64,000 nucleotides of DNA from Montifringilla adamsi (Eukaryota; Chordata; Aves; Passeriformes; Passeridae), in assembly GCA_017590115.1 (NCBI GenBank), contig JAGGNK010008670.1:6071677-6135676 (forward strand), written 5' to 3'. A program made the translations under genes and the position numbers. Under the pieces are notes generated by a model that was given only the letters and a program-made list of their open reading frames with translations, was not told where the DNA came from and made no database searches. Of the stretch, positions 47,230 to 58,814 are shown piece after piece; position 1 is the first letter of the stretch; every line of letters begins with the position of its first letter.

Positions 47230-50200
47230 GATACAAAAGGGCATCTGAAAGGAGGAAACATTCCTAAGCCAGCTTCTCTGGCTGCCTTGCAGCAACATTA
47301 ACCATTTGTTCACAATCCAGCATGTGCTTAAAAAAACACATGGTCTTTCTTTAAGGCTAAAAGCAAAAGCCCTCCCAATCCAGAAGGAAGGTCCAGCAGC
47401 CCCGAACTGTGACTATGGCAGACTCACGTGCATTTAGGACAATGCATGGGGAGCTGCACAGATCCCATACTTGGCTCAGGAAACGTGGTGCTGGACACCT
47501 CACCTGACACACCTGCTCCTCTTCCAGCCCTGTCTGCTGTGCCTGACACAACAGCCACTGAGGACCAGAGGTCCCTCCCAGGGCCTGCCAAACAGCAGCA
47601 TTTCTCTCCACCCTCAAAACCACCCCCTTTCCTTTTTGGACCCAAGGTGGAAAGTTTGCAACATGCAGCCCATCTTCCAAATACTTAATTATACAATTAT
47701 CTGCCTGCAGGCCAAGGTAATGACTGGAGTCCAAGAGCCAGACCACACTAAAAGAAACAAGCTGGTGAAATTCACCCCGATTCCAGTTCTCACTCATACA
47801 GTGGCCCTATAGCTGAAACATCAATCCCAAAGGATATATGGATAAACCACTGGCAACAAACCAGAGGCAGGAAGATACAGGCTAATACCCATCACGTTGT
47901 AATTACCTGGCAGTCTGCAAATACACCTACCTGCCCCAAGCGGAGGGCACACAGGGCACTGTTTTCAAAGCACAAAGGAATCTAAAAAGCTTGCTTGCCT
48001 TCTCAAGATTATAATGTAAAGCAACACTTCATATATGCCTGGCCTACAGCAACGGGAACAGTGTCAGGGTTATCTACGTGAGCATTTCCAGCATGCCTGT
48101 CATGGTGGGTTTGTGATTCATTCTGTCTGAAGAGTCTTATGACAGCTGATATGAGAACCCTTCTTCATCACCAGAATAAGGCTCTGCATTTCAGCTTTCA
48201 GCTCATTTTCTGTACAAACAGGAGTCCTGAGTCAGTTACAAAATGAATTCCTTCTTTCAAAGCATCCTCCGTTGCTGCAGTGAGCAATAACCCGTGTTGT
48301 TGCCCAAACAGCAAACAAAAAGTGGGCTCACAAGCACTTCTCAGTCAAGAGGTGATCCCTGATTTGTGCTTACCTAGAAGCTAACCAACACCATAAAAGT
48401 GTGTTCCCTGTTGCCCCATGTAAATACAACATAAAGTTCAATATAATCTTGGAGATGCAGCTTCCCAGGACTCTGTCAGATGAACTCTGCAGGAACTTGG
48501 GGCTGAAAAGGACAGTTCATTGAGGATGGGTGTCAGAAGCAAAACTGGGTCAGTTCCTGCTTTACCACTTTGTGATTGCTGGAGCACTATCAGGAGGTGC
48601 AATCAGAGCTGCAGCTGACACCTCCAGAGGAGCCATAAGTGCCTTCAGCTGCTTGTTCTCACCCTCATGTCCTATTCCTATCCTTTGAGGTCAGAATTCC
48701 TCCTCAGTCCTGAACCTCTGCTGGATTGCCAGTTATTTGTCATCAGACCTTTTTTTTTCAGATTTGTTACCTGATCGGGGGCCAAAGTGGATAAACTCAT
48801 TTTACAGCCATTGCTTATGAAGGAATGCAAATAAAATTGTCTCTCTGAGGGTTTTTTTGCCTCTGCTTAGTATTTTTTCAAATGCATTTTTATCAAGGAA
48901 ATAGTCTTTCTGCAGATCTAGGAAGACAAACCTAATTACAGTCACTTTATTGAGGGACCTGATATCAACACCTGCTTTAAAGACAAAACTCCTTTCTTTT
49001 TAAATTCAGATATTTTTGTTCTGCTGTAGAAGCGAAAATATATCTTTGAATGACAGATATCTCAGAAATCTGCTTGCATTCCCCTTTCCTCCTTCCCTGA
49101 TGATCTTGGGTTTCACATTCACACCCTTTGGGAAAATTGCCTGGGAAACTTTTCTGATGATTCGCTGAAGGTCATCTACAGTAAATGTGGTACAAAGTGA
49201 ACCCAGATCTCAGGCTTTGCAAATGTTCATTATGTAAATTACAGGAGCTGTGAAGATGGAAATGAGGCATACAGATGCTGTTATGCACGAAAAAGCAGAG
49301 GGGAAACTTCAGACTTCCCTTCACTACAAAGGCAGTTGCTGTCTGTAGGCACTCTCCTTCCTCCCCATGGTTATTTCCAGCATGAAAAGGCCTCAGGTTC
49401 TCTGTGGCTGTTGGTTCAGAAATTACTGGCTCTGTGCTCCTCCATGTAGGTCAAGGACTGGGATGGATCTTTAAATTCATCACACATCTGGGAGAATCAC
49501 AGGACAAATGCAGCTGCGACCTGGATGGAAGGAAACAGGGAGAGCCCCTGTGCAGGGCATTTATGAATTCCCATCCATGACCTTTATTTCTGGGATTAGT
49601 CTTGTTGACTGCCTCAGCCAGGGCTAGTCCTGAGGAGCAGTGTATCTGTGCTGTGAATTGCAGTGCAGAGACGATCGAGTGGAGGAGATAAAGATTCAGC
49701 CCTTGATTTTGTGCATCCTCAGGCACAGTACTTGGAGGCCAGATTTTGAAAGATGTTAGAGATCAAAGGATGAAGAAAGATAACCAGCTTCATTTTCAGC
49801 TCTATTCCTGGGCATGTGTTTCCTGAACATTTCAATAGGAAATAAGCATTTTTGTGCTTTTCAAAAAATAATTCTAAATGCCTTTGGGTAGGTGGTTTCA
49901 TCATGAAGAGCCAACATACATTTATGTGACAGCTCTTAAATTGCACATTGTTTCAGTTTCCTACTAGGGGAGTGTAAATCCCCTTTTCTTCGATTTCTTC
50001 CAGGTTTGATGCACAATTCTCCTCTAAACAATAAATACCATTAAAGACACTCCAAGCCTGATTTCAAGCAGCGATGAGTGCTCAGCCAGTAACAGGAGCT
50101 ACTGGTGTTCAGCTCTGTTGAAACTCAGCTGCTGCGTCTCATGTTCAGTTCCCCAAAAATGAAGACATCAAAAACTTGAGACTGCTTTTGGTAATTTTGC

Positions 50201-50510
50201 CCTAAAAGCTCAGGAAGCTCTATGGTGCAGATATATTGATGATGAGGTGGAAGGACAGTGCCCAGCCAGGTGCTCTCCTGTCAAGGGATTGGCACTATCC
50301 AGGGCAGATGGAGTGGGAGAGAAGGGCTGAGCCTTCCCCCACCAACCTCACCATAGATCTGCTGTGACCTGCAGCAAAAAAAGCAAGAAAAAAGGAGATG
50401 AGCAGTAAGACAACACTGGAAGGGAAATTCCAACTCCTTGACCTTGGGACAACCTCACCCTGCATGTTAACAGACAAACAAACAGGGGGGAAAATGATGA
50501 AATGGCCTCA
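47230..50510. other. Gene-free stretch
   Basis: Unique sequence. Minus-strand frames at 47357-47797 (146 codons) and plus-strand frames on the same bases overlap, so neither is credited. Strong minus-strand donors at about 47927 and 48374 lack acceptors. Confidence 0.45.
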
Positions 50511-50517
50511 AAATGGA

Positions 50518-50560
50518 AAAAAAAAAAATAATAAAAAAAAAAAGCCAGAAAAAAAAGATT
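50518..50560 (+). repeat. A-rich tract
   Basis: Runs of A broken by TAATA, GCCAG and T; low complexity only. Confidence 0.8.
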
Positions 50561-50974
50561 TGTTGAGTCATCCAACAGTGTTCGAATCAAGATATTTTCT
50601 TAGCAACTGTGCTAAAAGACTAAATGTAACACATTCTGGTTTGGCTTTTCCTTCAGCAGCAAGATTTATTTGCATTCACACATGGGGATCTGGTTTGCAA
50701 TAAGGTTCTCTAGCCCTTTCCTTTCTTTCATTGTTTCCATCGTGTATCTTGGATAGAAAATATCCTTTGGTGAAAAAATCCACACCAGACAACCCCAGGG
50801 CAGACCATGCCCCACCGTGCCCATCTCTGCTTGGAGAGGGTTTTGTCTGAAGGGCCCTTTTGAGAGGCAGGAAGGATTGGCCCTGTGCTGCAGAGCCTCT
50901 CTCCCCAAGAGGAGGAACTTGTCCTCCACCAGCCCCAGGTTTCGCAATGCACTTAGGACACATCTTGCACTGGC

Positions 50975-51140
50975 CTTGATTTATGCAGAACTGTTGGCTA
51001 ATCTCTTTTATGTAATCACCGATAGCTGTTCCTAAAGGCTAAGTCCCCAAAATGGAAGGAATGAATTAAAGGAGACAGATGTGGTTTGGCCGGCTCTGTG
51101 TTCTGATTAGAGCCTCAGAAATGACCTCGTTAGTTTGTGC
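50975..51140. promoter_or_regulatory. Candidate regulatory element
   Basis: The segment is unique, AT-balanced and keeps CpG at 51021, 51090 and 51128 next to a TEAD-type GGAATG and homeodomain-like cores. It lacks coding features. This is a weak call made from texture only. Confidence 0.15.
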
Positions 51141-51144
51141 TGAT

Positions 51145-53720
51145 TTAAGCAGGGGTTCAACCACACTGCACACCCATCCCAGCAGGAACATTCAGCTTTC
51201 TGCCATGCAGCCCAGTTTCATAGTCTGATCCCACTCACACCAAAGCCACTGGAATCACTCCAGGTTTATTCTGCTGAAATGCGATCAAAGTCTGGTCAAA
51301 AGTCACCTGAGTTTTTGTTTACCCCAGATCCCCTTGCTTGGCACTGCTGCAGGCCTTGGGAGCTAAAGGAATGCCATTCCCCCACAGAGCTGGCTGCCTT
51401 TGGTCACCCAGAAAGACTCAGGGAAGGCAAAAGTCCTGAAGTTCCTTCTGCACCGTCTCCAGGTTGAGAATCAACCTGAGCTCAGTGACCCACTTGGCCC
51501 TCGTGGCTGCACATTGCCTGTGTCTGCAGGCACAACGGGATCCTGAAGGAATGATATTCCCAGCACGTCTGTGATGCACAGACCTGTCCATCAAACAGGC
51601 ATTCGGGGGTGGGCAGAGTGTGAACAAGCCTGGTGAGAGACTCAAAATCCTGGAGAGAAGAAGATGCAGTGTCTGCTCAGCCCTTCCCTGCTTAGAAGTA
51701 AAGATGCCTTTTGTTTTGGGGATGGAGCCACAGCCTGGCTTGCACACCCTGGTGGGAGACCCTCCTCAAATCCTCCTCTTTAATTTTTCCCCATGGAAAA
51801 ATATTGCCCAGCAGGGCTGCATTTAGATTCCCTTCCTTCACCAAAGCTGCCCTGCCGTGACCAACTTCAGGGGTAGCTGGAGCAGTCCCCCAAGCCTTAG
51901 AGAATTATTTCCCAGTTTATGTAAACTGAGCACCAGCTCAGTAAAAACAGGAAAGATTTATGCTTGGCAAACATTTCCAAGGAGCCAATATTTCCACGTT
52001 ACTTACTCGTGGCTTGTGAATACAAACCTCACACAGCTGGTACCTCCACTAATGATCCCATTACAATATGTATTGAGCTGATACTCTGTGATATCTCATT
52101 GAAGTATTCATCCATGTCAGAAAGGATTTGTCCATAAAAACATCTCTTCTCACACCATCATACAAAGCTGCATTCATTCCTCCTTCCTCTGTCATCTGAT
52201 GCTGCCTAATCCCACTCACCAACATCAATCACAGGGGGAAAATAAGACAATTAACTGGCAATTAATTAAATTATAAACTGTAAGGAAGAGCAGAATATTT
52301 GTAAACCTTAATAGCCTTATTAACATGCACATTACCAGCCAGTTGCACAATCCTACGGCTAAGGGTATCTGTGCACATCTGTGACATCACACAGACTTTA
52401 ATCAAGGGGTTCACCTCAGAGGGCTGCGTGGTGGGATGAGGAACCTGCCTGGCCAGCCTGCAGCTGGGGTGGTACAGGTGCTTTACACCTCCCTTCCTGC
52501 AGAAAGCTGGAGTGAGGATCCACAGAGCACGAGGGGTGCTGCAACATCCCTCCAGCTGTGGCTCCCGTGCCTTCAGGACACAAGGGTGTGAGGATGGCAA
52601 TTCTCCGTTTCCTGCACAAAACAGGCAGGAAATCTCAAGGGGTGTGGAGGCAGCACGGAGCTCTGCCAGCCCCTGGGCTCTTCAGATGAGTGCATTGATC
52701 TGCAGCAACTCAGAGGTGACAGCCACCCTGCCCAGGGCTCTCTCAGGGATGGAGCAGGCACCCAACCATCAGGACTGGTGAGCCTTGGCTCCGTCCCGGG
52801 ACAGATACTGGCATTTCTGCTGCAAGAACACATGTTAGGACAGGGCCTGAAAACCCACCAGTGACAGTAACAGTGGATTGTTGTTATAAAACACACATGC
52901 AATGTGGCTTTGGTTAAAGCTGTTTCCTGAAGGACTAAAGGAAAGTAAGTAGGAAAAAAACAAGGGCAGGTCAGGCACCTTCTGCAAGGTTCACAGCAGC
53001 TCTTGCAGGCAAGGCTCTTGATGGCAGAGGCTCCATCACTGGGGAAATGGGCTCAGAGCTTAATGCAGCAAGTAACAGGGCCTGACCTCTGTTTGGATGT
53101 CACAAGACAGGAGGAAAAATCCAATCTAACACAAGGCATGAGTGATGCATGAAGCCACAGCCAGATCCAGATGAGGTACCAGGACTGAAGGCATCACAGT
53201 GCTCATGTTGGCACAGCATCACTGCCTGGTCCTCAGGTCCCCTGGGAATAACCTGCACACAACACCCTCAGGGTTTGCTCACTTTTTTCATACTATTTCT
53301 ATACTGGTTTTGTTTTGGAAAGGTGACCAAGTCAGTCCATCCAATATACACCAAACCCTTGACTTCTTCCTAGTCTATTTGTTCTGAAAGAAGTACCATG
53401 TGAAGCAGGAGAGTGACCTGCTAAAGCAGGGAAATTAGACTGTAGAAGATGGATGGAGCTGTAAATCAGGTCTGCCTCCAAGAGCAGGTATAGCCCAGCG
53501 AGGCCCTGCCATCTGCCCTCTCTCCAAATCAGCCACATCCCAAATCTCAGCTGTGTTAACTCTGGTTCCAGTCCAGCGTTATTTCTGTAACACGTGAACT
53601 GGGATGACATGCACCCAGCCCGTTCATTTATTTGTGGAGTGTGGACTGCTGACTGATGGCCAAGTGCTAATAAAAGCAGTGCTCTCCCTCCTGTGCCATT
53701 CCATGCTGGATACTGGCGGC
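51145..53720. other. Gene-free stretch
   Basis: Mixed unique sequence with no supported exon, repeat or RNA gene. Confidence 0.5.
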
Positions 53721-53724
53721 GGGC

Positions 53725-53970
53725 TGGACCTCTGGGCACACGGCGCTCGCTGGGAGCAGCCGGGGGTCGTCAGTGAGCAGCGCCTTCACATTTTCATTCT
53801 TAATTTTGATGGATCTGCAATGCCACATTGTTTTCTCTCCCAGCTGGGCTCTATATTTAGCCAGGGGTTCTGTCCTCAGCTTGTGTTTTCTGGTGAGGTT
53901 GGTAGCTAGCGCTGCTCTGCTGTCGGAACGCCTGTCTCCTTGTCAAAGCGCGGCTGTTTTGGGGATGCGT
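53725..53970. promoter_or_regulatory. Candidate muscle-type enhancer: E-box plus MEF2 site
   Basis: CAGCTG at 53841-53846 is an E-box of the MyoD/HAND class, and CTATATTTAG at 53851-53860 is a full match to YTAWWWWTAR. They are separated by four bases. Paired E-box and MEF2 sites are a known arrangement in skeletal and cardiac muscle enhancers. The surrounding 250 bases keep more than ten CpG and have no repeat match. A further MEF2-type TTAAAAATAA lies at 54233-54242. Function is inferred from motifs only. Confidence 0.35.
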
Positions 53971-54409
53971 GAGGCAGTCAGATGTGACAGAAGCTGAGAG
54001 GTTTCTTTCACAGCTAGGAAGGGAGAGGAAGGAGCCAAGCACTTCCATACCCACCCTAGGAGCTCTGGTCCCCTGGGAGGGCTGGAATCCGATGCCGGCT
54101 GGCGCTGGGAACACCCACGTTCAGCTAACCTGACTGCAGTGTTCACTGCAGGATAATTGGCTCCGAGGAGGCGTTACAGCAAGAAGAGAAAAAAAAAAAA
54201 AGTCAATCAAAGAAGGTGGGACATCAGACATTTTAAAAATAACCCAGGGTGAAGCTCCAAGAAGCTGCGATGACCAGGGGCCAGATCTGGATTCCCTGAG
54301 CCCAGCTGATGTCCGGGGTACTGCTGACCTCTGCGGAGTCTGCTGGGCTGGCGCTGAGGCCAGTGAGATCAGGATCTGGCCCAAATCGCCTGGCCTCCCG
54401 CTGCACCCC

Positions 54410-54745
54410 GTGTTGTAACTATCCAGGATGTTGACACATTCAACTTGCCACTCGTTTGTGGGACTAATTACACATTCGCATTTGTCTGCGCTCGCTCGGC
54501 TCCTAGCAACTGCAGTCACAGTCCTAATTAAAATAATAGACTGAGATTGGTAACATTACTGATTTAACAGGAAATTAGAAGAGTTACGTTCGCAGAGTTT
54601 AGGTAATTGACACCAACAGCGCTTTCGTTGTAACGGGTGTTCTGTGATTGATTTCGTTCCCCAGTCAGACCTAAAATCAGCCTGGGAGCATATCCCACCA
54701 TCAGATTACAGTACAGGGGAATTAAATGGCTATTACACCACTGCC
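54410..54745. promoter_or_regulatory. Candidate conserved non-coding element
   Basis: Over about 330 bases the sequence is AT-balanced, free of repeats, keeps about ten CpG (for example TTCGCATTTGTCTGCGCTCG near 54475-54494), and is dense in homeodomain cores (TAATTA, TTAAAATAAT, GTAATTGACA). GTAATTGACA places a TALE-type TGACA next to an ATTA core. I read this as the strongest conserved-element candidate in the window, together with the 53.7 kb module. No alignment was possible. Confidence 0.35.
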
Positions 54746-54749
54746 TGCT

Positions 54750-55350
54750 CTAGAGCTGGCAGCTGTGGGCTCGGGCACGGCTTCGAGCTTCCAAACCAAA
54801 CATCAGCCCTAAAATTATAAGCCTAATGTAAAACAAAACATCTTCAGCACAACATGTTCAGTTCTCTTCGCACGAGGGTCCTTGCATGGTGCCCATCTGA
54901 CCACTCCTGCCTGGGGAGGGGGCTGCAGGCAGCACAGAAGCAGCTCCTGCATCCCGGGATGTCTCAAATACCAATGCCCTGGAGGCACCACGCGTTCCCA
55001 TGGGCAGACAGAAAGGCTCTAAGCACACTGGTGACCGTGGAATATTGTGGGCACACAGTGGTGGAGCTCAGAGCAAGAGGTGATGGGCAATATTCAAAGT
55101 TTGTGATGGCCACGTTGAAGGGAGAAGGGTTCCCTGTGCTAAACCCTGAAGCTTGCTCCACATGAAGTTCTGTGTATGTGGATAATATTTCCAGGCAGCA
55201 ACGTTCCCTCATTCTCTTTCTCTCAGAAAGAGAATTGGATTTCTGGAGATGGCCCTGCTTGTTCCCACAGTGGTGTAAATCCAGCTGGGTCCATATGAGC
55301 CTCAGAAAGATGACTTAGTGACTTTTTTCTGCTAAGGAAACTTCTGACTC
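54750..55350. other. Gene-free stretch
   Basis: Unique sequence. I see nothing to annotate. Confidence 0.5.
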
Positions 55351-55355
55351 CACAG

Positions 55356-55422
55356 CCTTAGAAAGGTTCGGGTTGGAAGGCACCTTAAAGATCACCTAGT
55401 TCAAATCCCCCTACCTTGGGTG
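55356..55422 (-). mobile_element. CR1 LINE 3' fragment
   Basis: CTTAGAAAGGTTCGGGTTGG, AAGGCACCTTAAAGATCACC and TAGTTCAAATCCCCCTACC are the reverse complement of the penultimate CR1 segment, in the form common in songbirds. The terminal ATTCTATG units and everything further 5' are gone. Confidence 0.8.
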
Positions 55423-55429
55423 GTTCATA

Positions 55430-56725
55430 TATAATATTCATTAAAAAATCCTGGCATTTTCCACAAAACAGGCTGTTATGACAGAGTGGTTGGCTCAAAA
55501 ATGAGGTGGACTCTCTTAGTGCCAGCAGTTGCAGCTGGGGCTGGTGTCTTGTGTTGGCACCTCCCTCCCCACAGCCTGGGCCCACAAGGGCAGATGGGTT
55601 TCTAACCTGCCCTGAATGTCACATCTCCTCCAATTCCCTCCAGCGACGAGGCTGACCTGTCCAGCAAGTTCCCTATGCTGTGTTGTGCTGGGTGGTTCCC
55701 AAAGGTCAGACCTGAAAAATGAGGAGAGTGAGAATGGATAGTTCAGGGAGATTCCAAGGGTGAAGAGAGGGGTGTCCAAAGGGCTTTACACAATGTCACC
55801 ACTGTGACAAGGTGTGACACTTTATTAGCTACACCCTCATGGCAAGGAACCCATAATGCTTTTTGTGGGACTCAAAACCACTCACTGAGTTCAACTGATT
55901 AACAGCTTTTGTATACCAAGAAATATAATTATAATATAATTTCTGTCTGAACATTTCTAGATTGAGACACTTTGTCTTTGGACACACACATAAGTCTGCT
56001 TTTGAAGAAATGCATGCCTGTAAATTATTATGAAAACCATGTATGAAATGCCAAAATTGCACGAAGTTGCAAGAATATTAGTTAATAGTCATCTGCTCCT
56101 TTGGACTCTTTTCTATTTGCAGACTTGGAAATATGTTGGGAAGAACAAAGTACATGTGGTCTGGACTTGCGTATCTGATATTAATCCCAGCACAACAGGA
56201 CTATAAAATGTTTTCATGAACATATATGTCTTCTGCAGAGAGCTTCATGGGATAATACTGCCAGGAGAGATGCAATGTAGGAAATACCCATCCACGGTTT
56301 ATAAATCCTATCCATCTCGGCATGTCTCAGGGAGTATTATCAGGGCCCTGGAGAGCTACTGCAAATGCTACTCTTGCAGCTTGCATGGATAATTGTTTAT
56401 AAAAGTCTTCCTTCCCTTCTGCTGTGCCTGGGAACGATTATATCCAGAAGGCATTTGTTGTGTCCGTCTTGTTTGGCTCCAGCAGCTCCCAGAGGTATCA
56501 CACATGGGATGCTCCAGTAAAACCCTTACCTTCCTATTGGGCATGAACAAGAGGATTCGGCTACACTGCAGACATTTTTCCCTGTGCTTTATCCAGCTTT
56601 CAGGTGGCAAATTACAGTCTGGGCTTTAATCACCCTGTGTGTGCACTGAAATGCACTGGGGCATTTGCTTCTGCAGTGCTTTTGTATCCTAAAGATTAAA
56701 CCTCTCTGCGTTAGCAGATAATTGA
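55430..56725. other. Gene-free stretch
   Basis: Unique sequence, AT-rich towards 56.0 kb. No exon or repeat is recognised. Confidence 0.5.
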
Positions 56726-56729
56726 CCCC

Positions 56730-56750
56730 ATAAATAAATAAATAAATAAA
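56730..56750. repeat. (TAAA)5 microsatellite
   Basis: Five uninterrupted TAAA units. Confidence 0.95.
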
Positions 56751-57502
56751 GTGCCATCATCTTCTCCCTCAGTTTGCACCGCACCAGTGGAGGAAATTGC
56801 ACCTGGGGCAGGTGATTCCCACCCTGTGTCGAATCCTGCTCTCCTAGAGTCCATGGGGAAGCTCTGGGTGATCCGAATGGCCCAAGGAATTAATATCCTG
56901 TGGGTTTGGGTTGGGGGGGAAGCCTCAGCTCCAGACACGGGGATCCAGCCGTGCCTGACGGAGCCAGGGCCTGCAGCACCCCAGCTGCCTCCCGCTGCCA
57001 TAAATCCTAATCCTCATGGCACAGCCAAGTTGGAAACACATGAGAAAGCTTAAAGTGGCTTGTTTGAACACTGAAAAAGCAGGTGGTAGGCTCCGTTTGA
57101 TGCCGAATGACACGGTGCTGGCACATTGCACTGGCCAGGAGAGTGGGAACAAGGCAGGGCCATGTGCAGGGATATAGCAGGTGAGCAGTGGGGTGTGCGA
57201 GGGAGACGCGGTCAGTGGGGTGAGTGAGGGACAATGCCCTTGTCACTGTGCCCAGGGTGGAGCAGGGCAGGATTGACCCTGTCACGGTGAGAGAAACAGG
57301 CTGTGGCTGCAGCCGGGCCAACGCTGATGGCCGAGGCAGGAATACGGCAAGGGAAGCTGTGGGGAGGCCATCCCCAAACACCCGGCCACAGCGCCCCGGC
57401 TGCGTCTGCCCTGTGGGGCCACCTGTGGCTGCCGAGAGCCTCAGTGGGTGACACCAGCCACCGGCCCCACTTTGTCACCCACAGCAGGCACCGAGGAGCA
57501 GG

Positions 57503-57632
57503 GATAAGAAAGGGGACAAGGATGTTGATGTGGATGGGGACAAAGATGGGGACGGGAATGAGGGCAAGGACTGGGATTTACATAGGGATGGGGATGTGGG
57601 TGGGAATAACATAGGATGTGGATGGGGGCTCC
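57503..57632. repeat. Degenerate GGGGAT-type repeat
   Basis: GATGGGGACAAGGATGTTGATGTGG-like hexamer units (GGGGAT, GGGGAC, GGGAAT) continue with substitutions for about 130 bases at the edge of the second CpG island. Confidence 0.8.
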
Positions 57633-57763
57633 CCATGCCCCGACGCCTGCAGACACCAGAGTTCTGCTCAGGACCCGCCGTGCCCGAGGGCAGATGCCGG
57701 CCCAGGTCCCCCTGAGCACGTCGCACCCGGCGGGCCCCGAACCCGCAGCCCCGGGACCCTCCC

Positions 57764-57773
57764 GCCGCCATTT
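57764..57773 (-). promoter_or_regulatory. YY1-type motif at candidate start codon
   Basis: The minus strand reads AAATGGCGGC, which matches the core AANATGGCGGC except for its first bases. In many CpG-island promoters this motif lies just downstream of the start site and fixes its direction. Confidence 0.4.
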
Positions 57774-57795
57774 CGCGGCGCCGCCGGGCGCGGCC

Positions 57796-57799
57796 NNNN
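57796..57799. other. Assembly gap (4 N)
   Basis: Four N interrupt the most GC-rich part of the second CpG island. The real length of missing sequence is unknown, and distances between the GC box and the ATG are therefore uncertain. Confidence 1.
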
Positions 57800-57828
57800 G
57801 GGGGCGGGGCCGCGCCCCTGGGGGGGTC

Positions 57829-58042
57829 CGGGGGAGACCCCGCGGGAAAGGGCTGAGGGGAGACCCCCGTGTGGGGGGGAAGGGCCTGAGGGGAAATGGC
57901 GGCAAAGGCGGTGCCCAGGGGAGACCCCTGAGGAGAAATGGCTGAGAGGAGACCCCCGAGGGGAAGGCCGCTGAGGGGAGACCCCGGGGGAAAGTGCTGA
58001 GGAGGGGCCGCTGAGGGGAAACCCCTGAGAGGGGGCGGCCGA
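57829..58042. repeat. GC-rich minisatellite, about 27-bp unit
   Basis: Seven or eight diverged copies of a unit of the form GGGGAGACCCCYGAGGGGAA followed by AGGCCGCTGA run head to tail. The unit length varies from 26 to 32 bases, with a few shortened copies. The array starts about 30 bases from the assembly gap and accounts for the 227-codon frame seen on the minus strand. Confidence 0.85.
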
Positions 58043-58089
58043 GTGTCACGGTTCTCATCTCTGGGGGTCCGTACCGTTCTCTCATGTGG

Positions 58090-58475
58090 CCCCGTCTCAG
58101 CCGCCTGTCACAACCTCCCTCCACCCCTCCATTTGAACACCTTCTCTACCTCCATCCTTCTGCAGAATGCGCCAAAAAAAGGAGGCAGGAGGCCTCTGGC
58201 ACAGGAGCAGGTGGTGGGGCCGTGTCAGCCATAGCCCCTTGCACAGCAGCCCTGGGCCAGCCACAATCCCCAGCGATCTGAATAAAGCCGTGAGATACCC
58301 TCGTGCGACTGACGGAAGGACCCCAAGGTTGAAATCTCAACGTCAATATTTTTTTCTAAATACATAGAGTCCATATTGAGATTCACATTGTCTGAGCTGC
58401 CCAAGCCCATAGAGGGAGGGCAGGGCGATAAAAGGCATCATCAGGCTTTGCCTTCCCGTTTCTATACCAAAGATA
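58090..58475. other. Gene-free stretch
   Basis: Unique sequence on the outer side of the second CpG island; no exon is recognised. Confidence 0.45.
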
Positions 58476-58479
58476 GAGA

Positions 58480-58810
58480 ATATTATAAATTTAATAGATC
58501 TTTTTCATTATTCATAGCTTGCTTGTGGAAAAAAAAATCATAATAGCTTGGTGTGATATGTCAGGCATCTATAATTCATGGCGCTGAGATCACACAGCCA
58601 CCATACAGTGGGAGTTCACAGAGTGAGATGTTTGTAATTAATCTGTGGAAAGAAAAACAAAGGCAATAAACTAGGAAGGACAATAAATGAGGGACAGATC
58701 CTTCCACCCGCACTGACGTGGGATAGTACTCGGCTAGAAGCGTGAATAATCTTGGCTAAAACCTGTAAAATTAGCCAGGAAGTGGCTAGGAGATTTACAG
58801 TAAATAGTAA
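58480..58810. promoter_or_regulatory. Candidate regulatory element
   Basis: This AT-rich, repeat-free segment keeps CpG at about 58581, 58712, 58719, 58733 and 58741. It contains an ACGTGGGA E-box-like motif and several TAAT, ATTA and AATAAA-like cores. The texture resembles conserved enhancers, but support is weak. Confidence 0.18.
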
Positions 58811-58814
58811 ATTC

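Larger units (their letters stand above)
57640..58085. promoter_or_regulatory. Second CpG island, candidate promoter
   Basis: GC content and CpG density rise sharply. A GC box (GGGGGCGGGGC, 57800-57810) and a YY1-type AAATGGCGGC on the minus strand (57773-57764) are about 30 bases apart. The YY1 motif spans an ATG in good context (57771) that opens a 98-codon minus-strand frame beginning Met-Ala-Ala-Gly-Gly. YY1 sites that overlap the start codon are typical of TATA-less housekeeping promoters. No strong splice donor follows in the next 200 bases, and the frame soon enters repeat sequence, so a coding first exon is unproven. The island is interrupted by an assembly gap. Confidence 0.55.

Noticed and set aside
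57441..58124. 227-codon minus-strand open frame, the longest in the window
   Set aside because: It spans the 4-N gap and translates the minisatellite and the GGGGAT repeat; period multiples of three keep it open.
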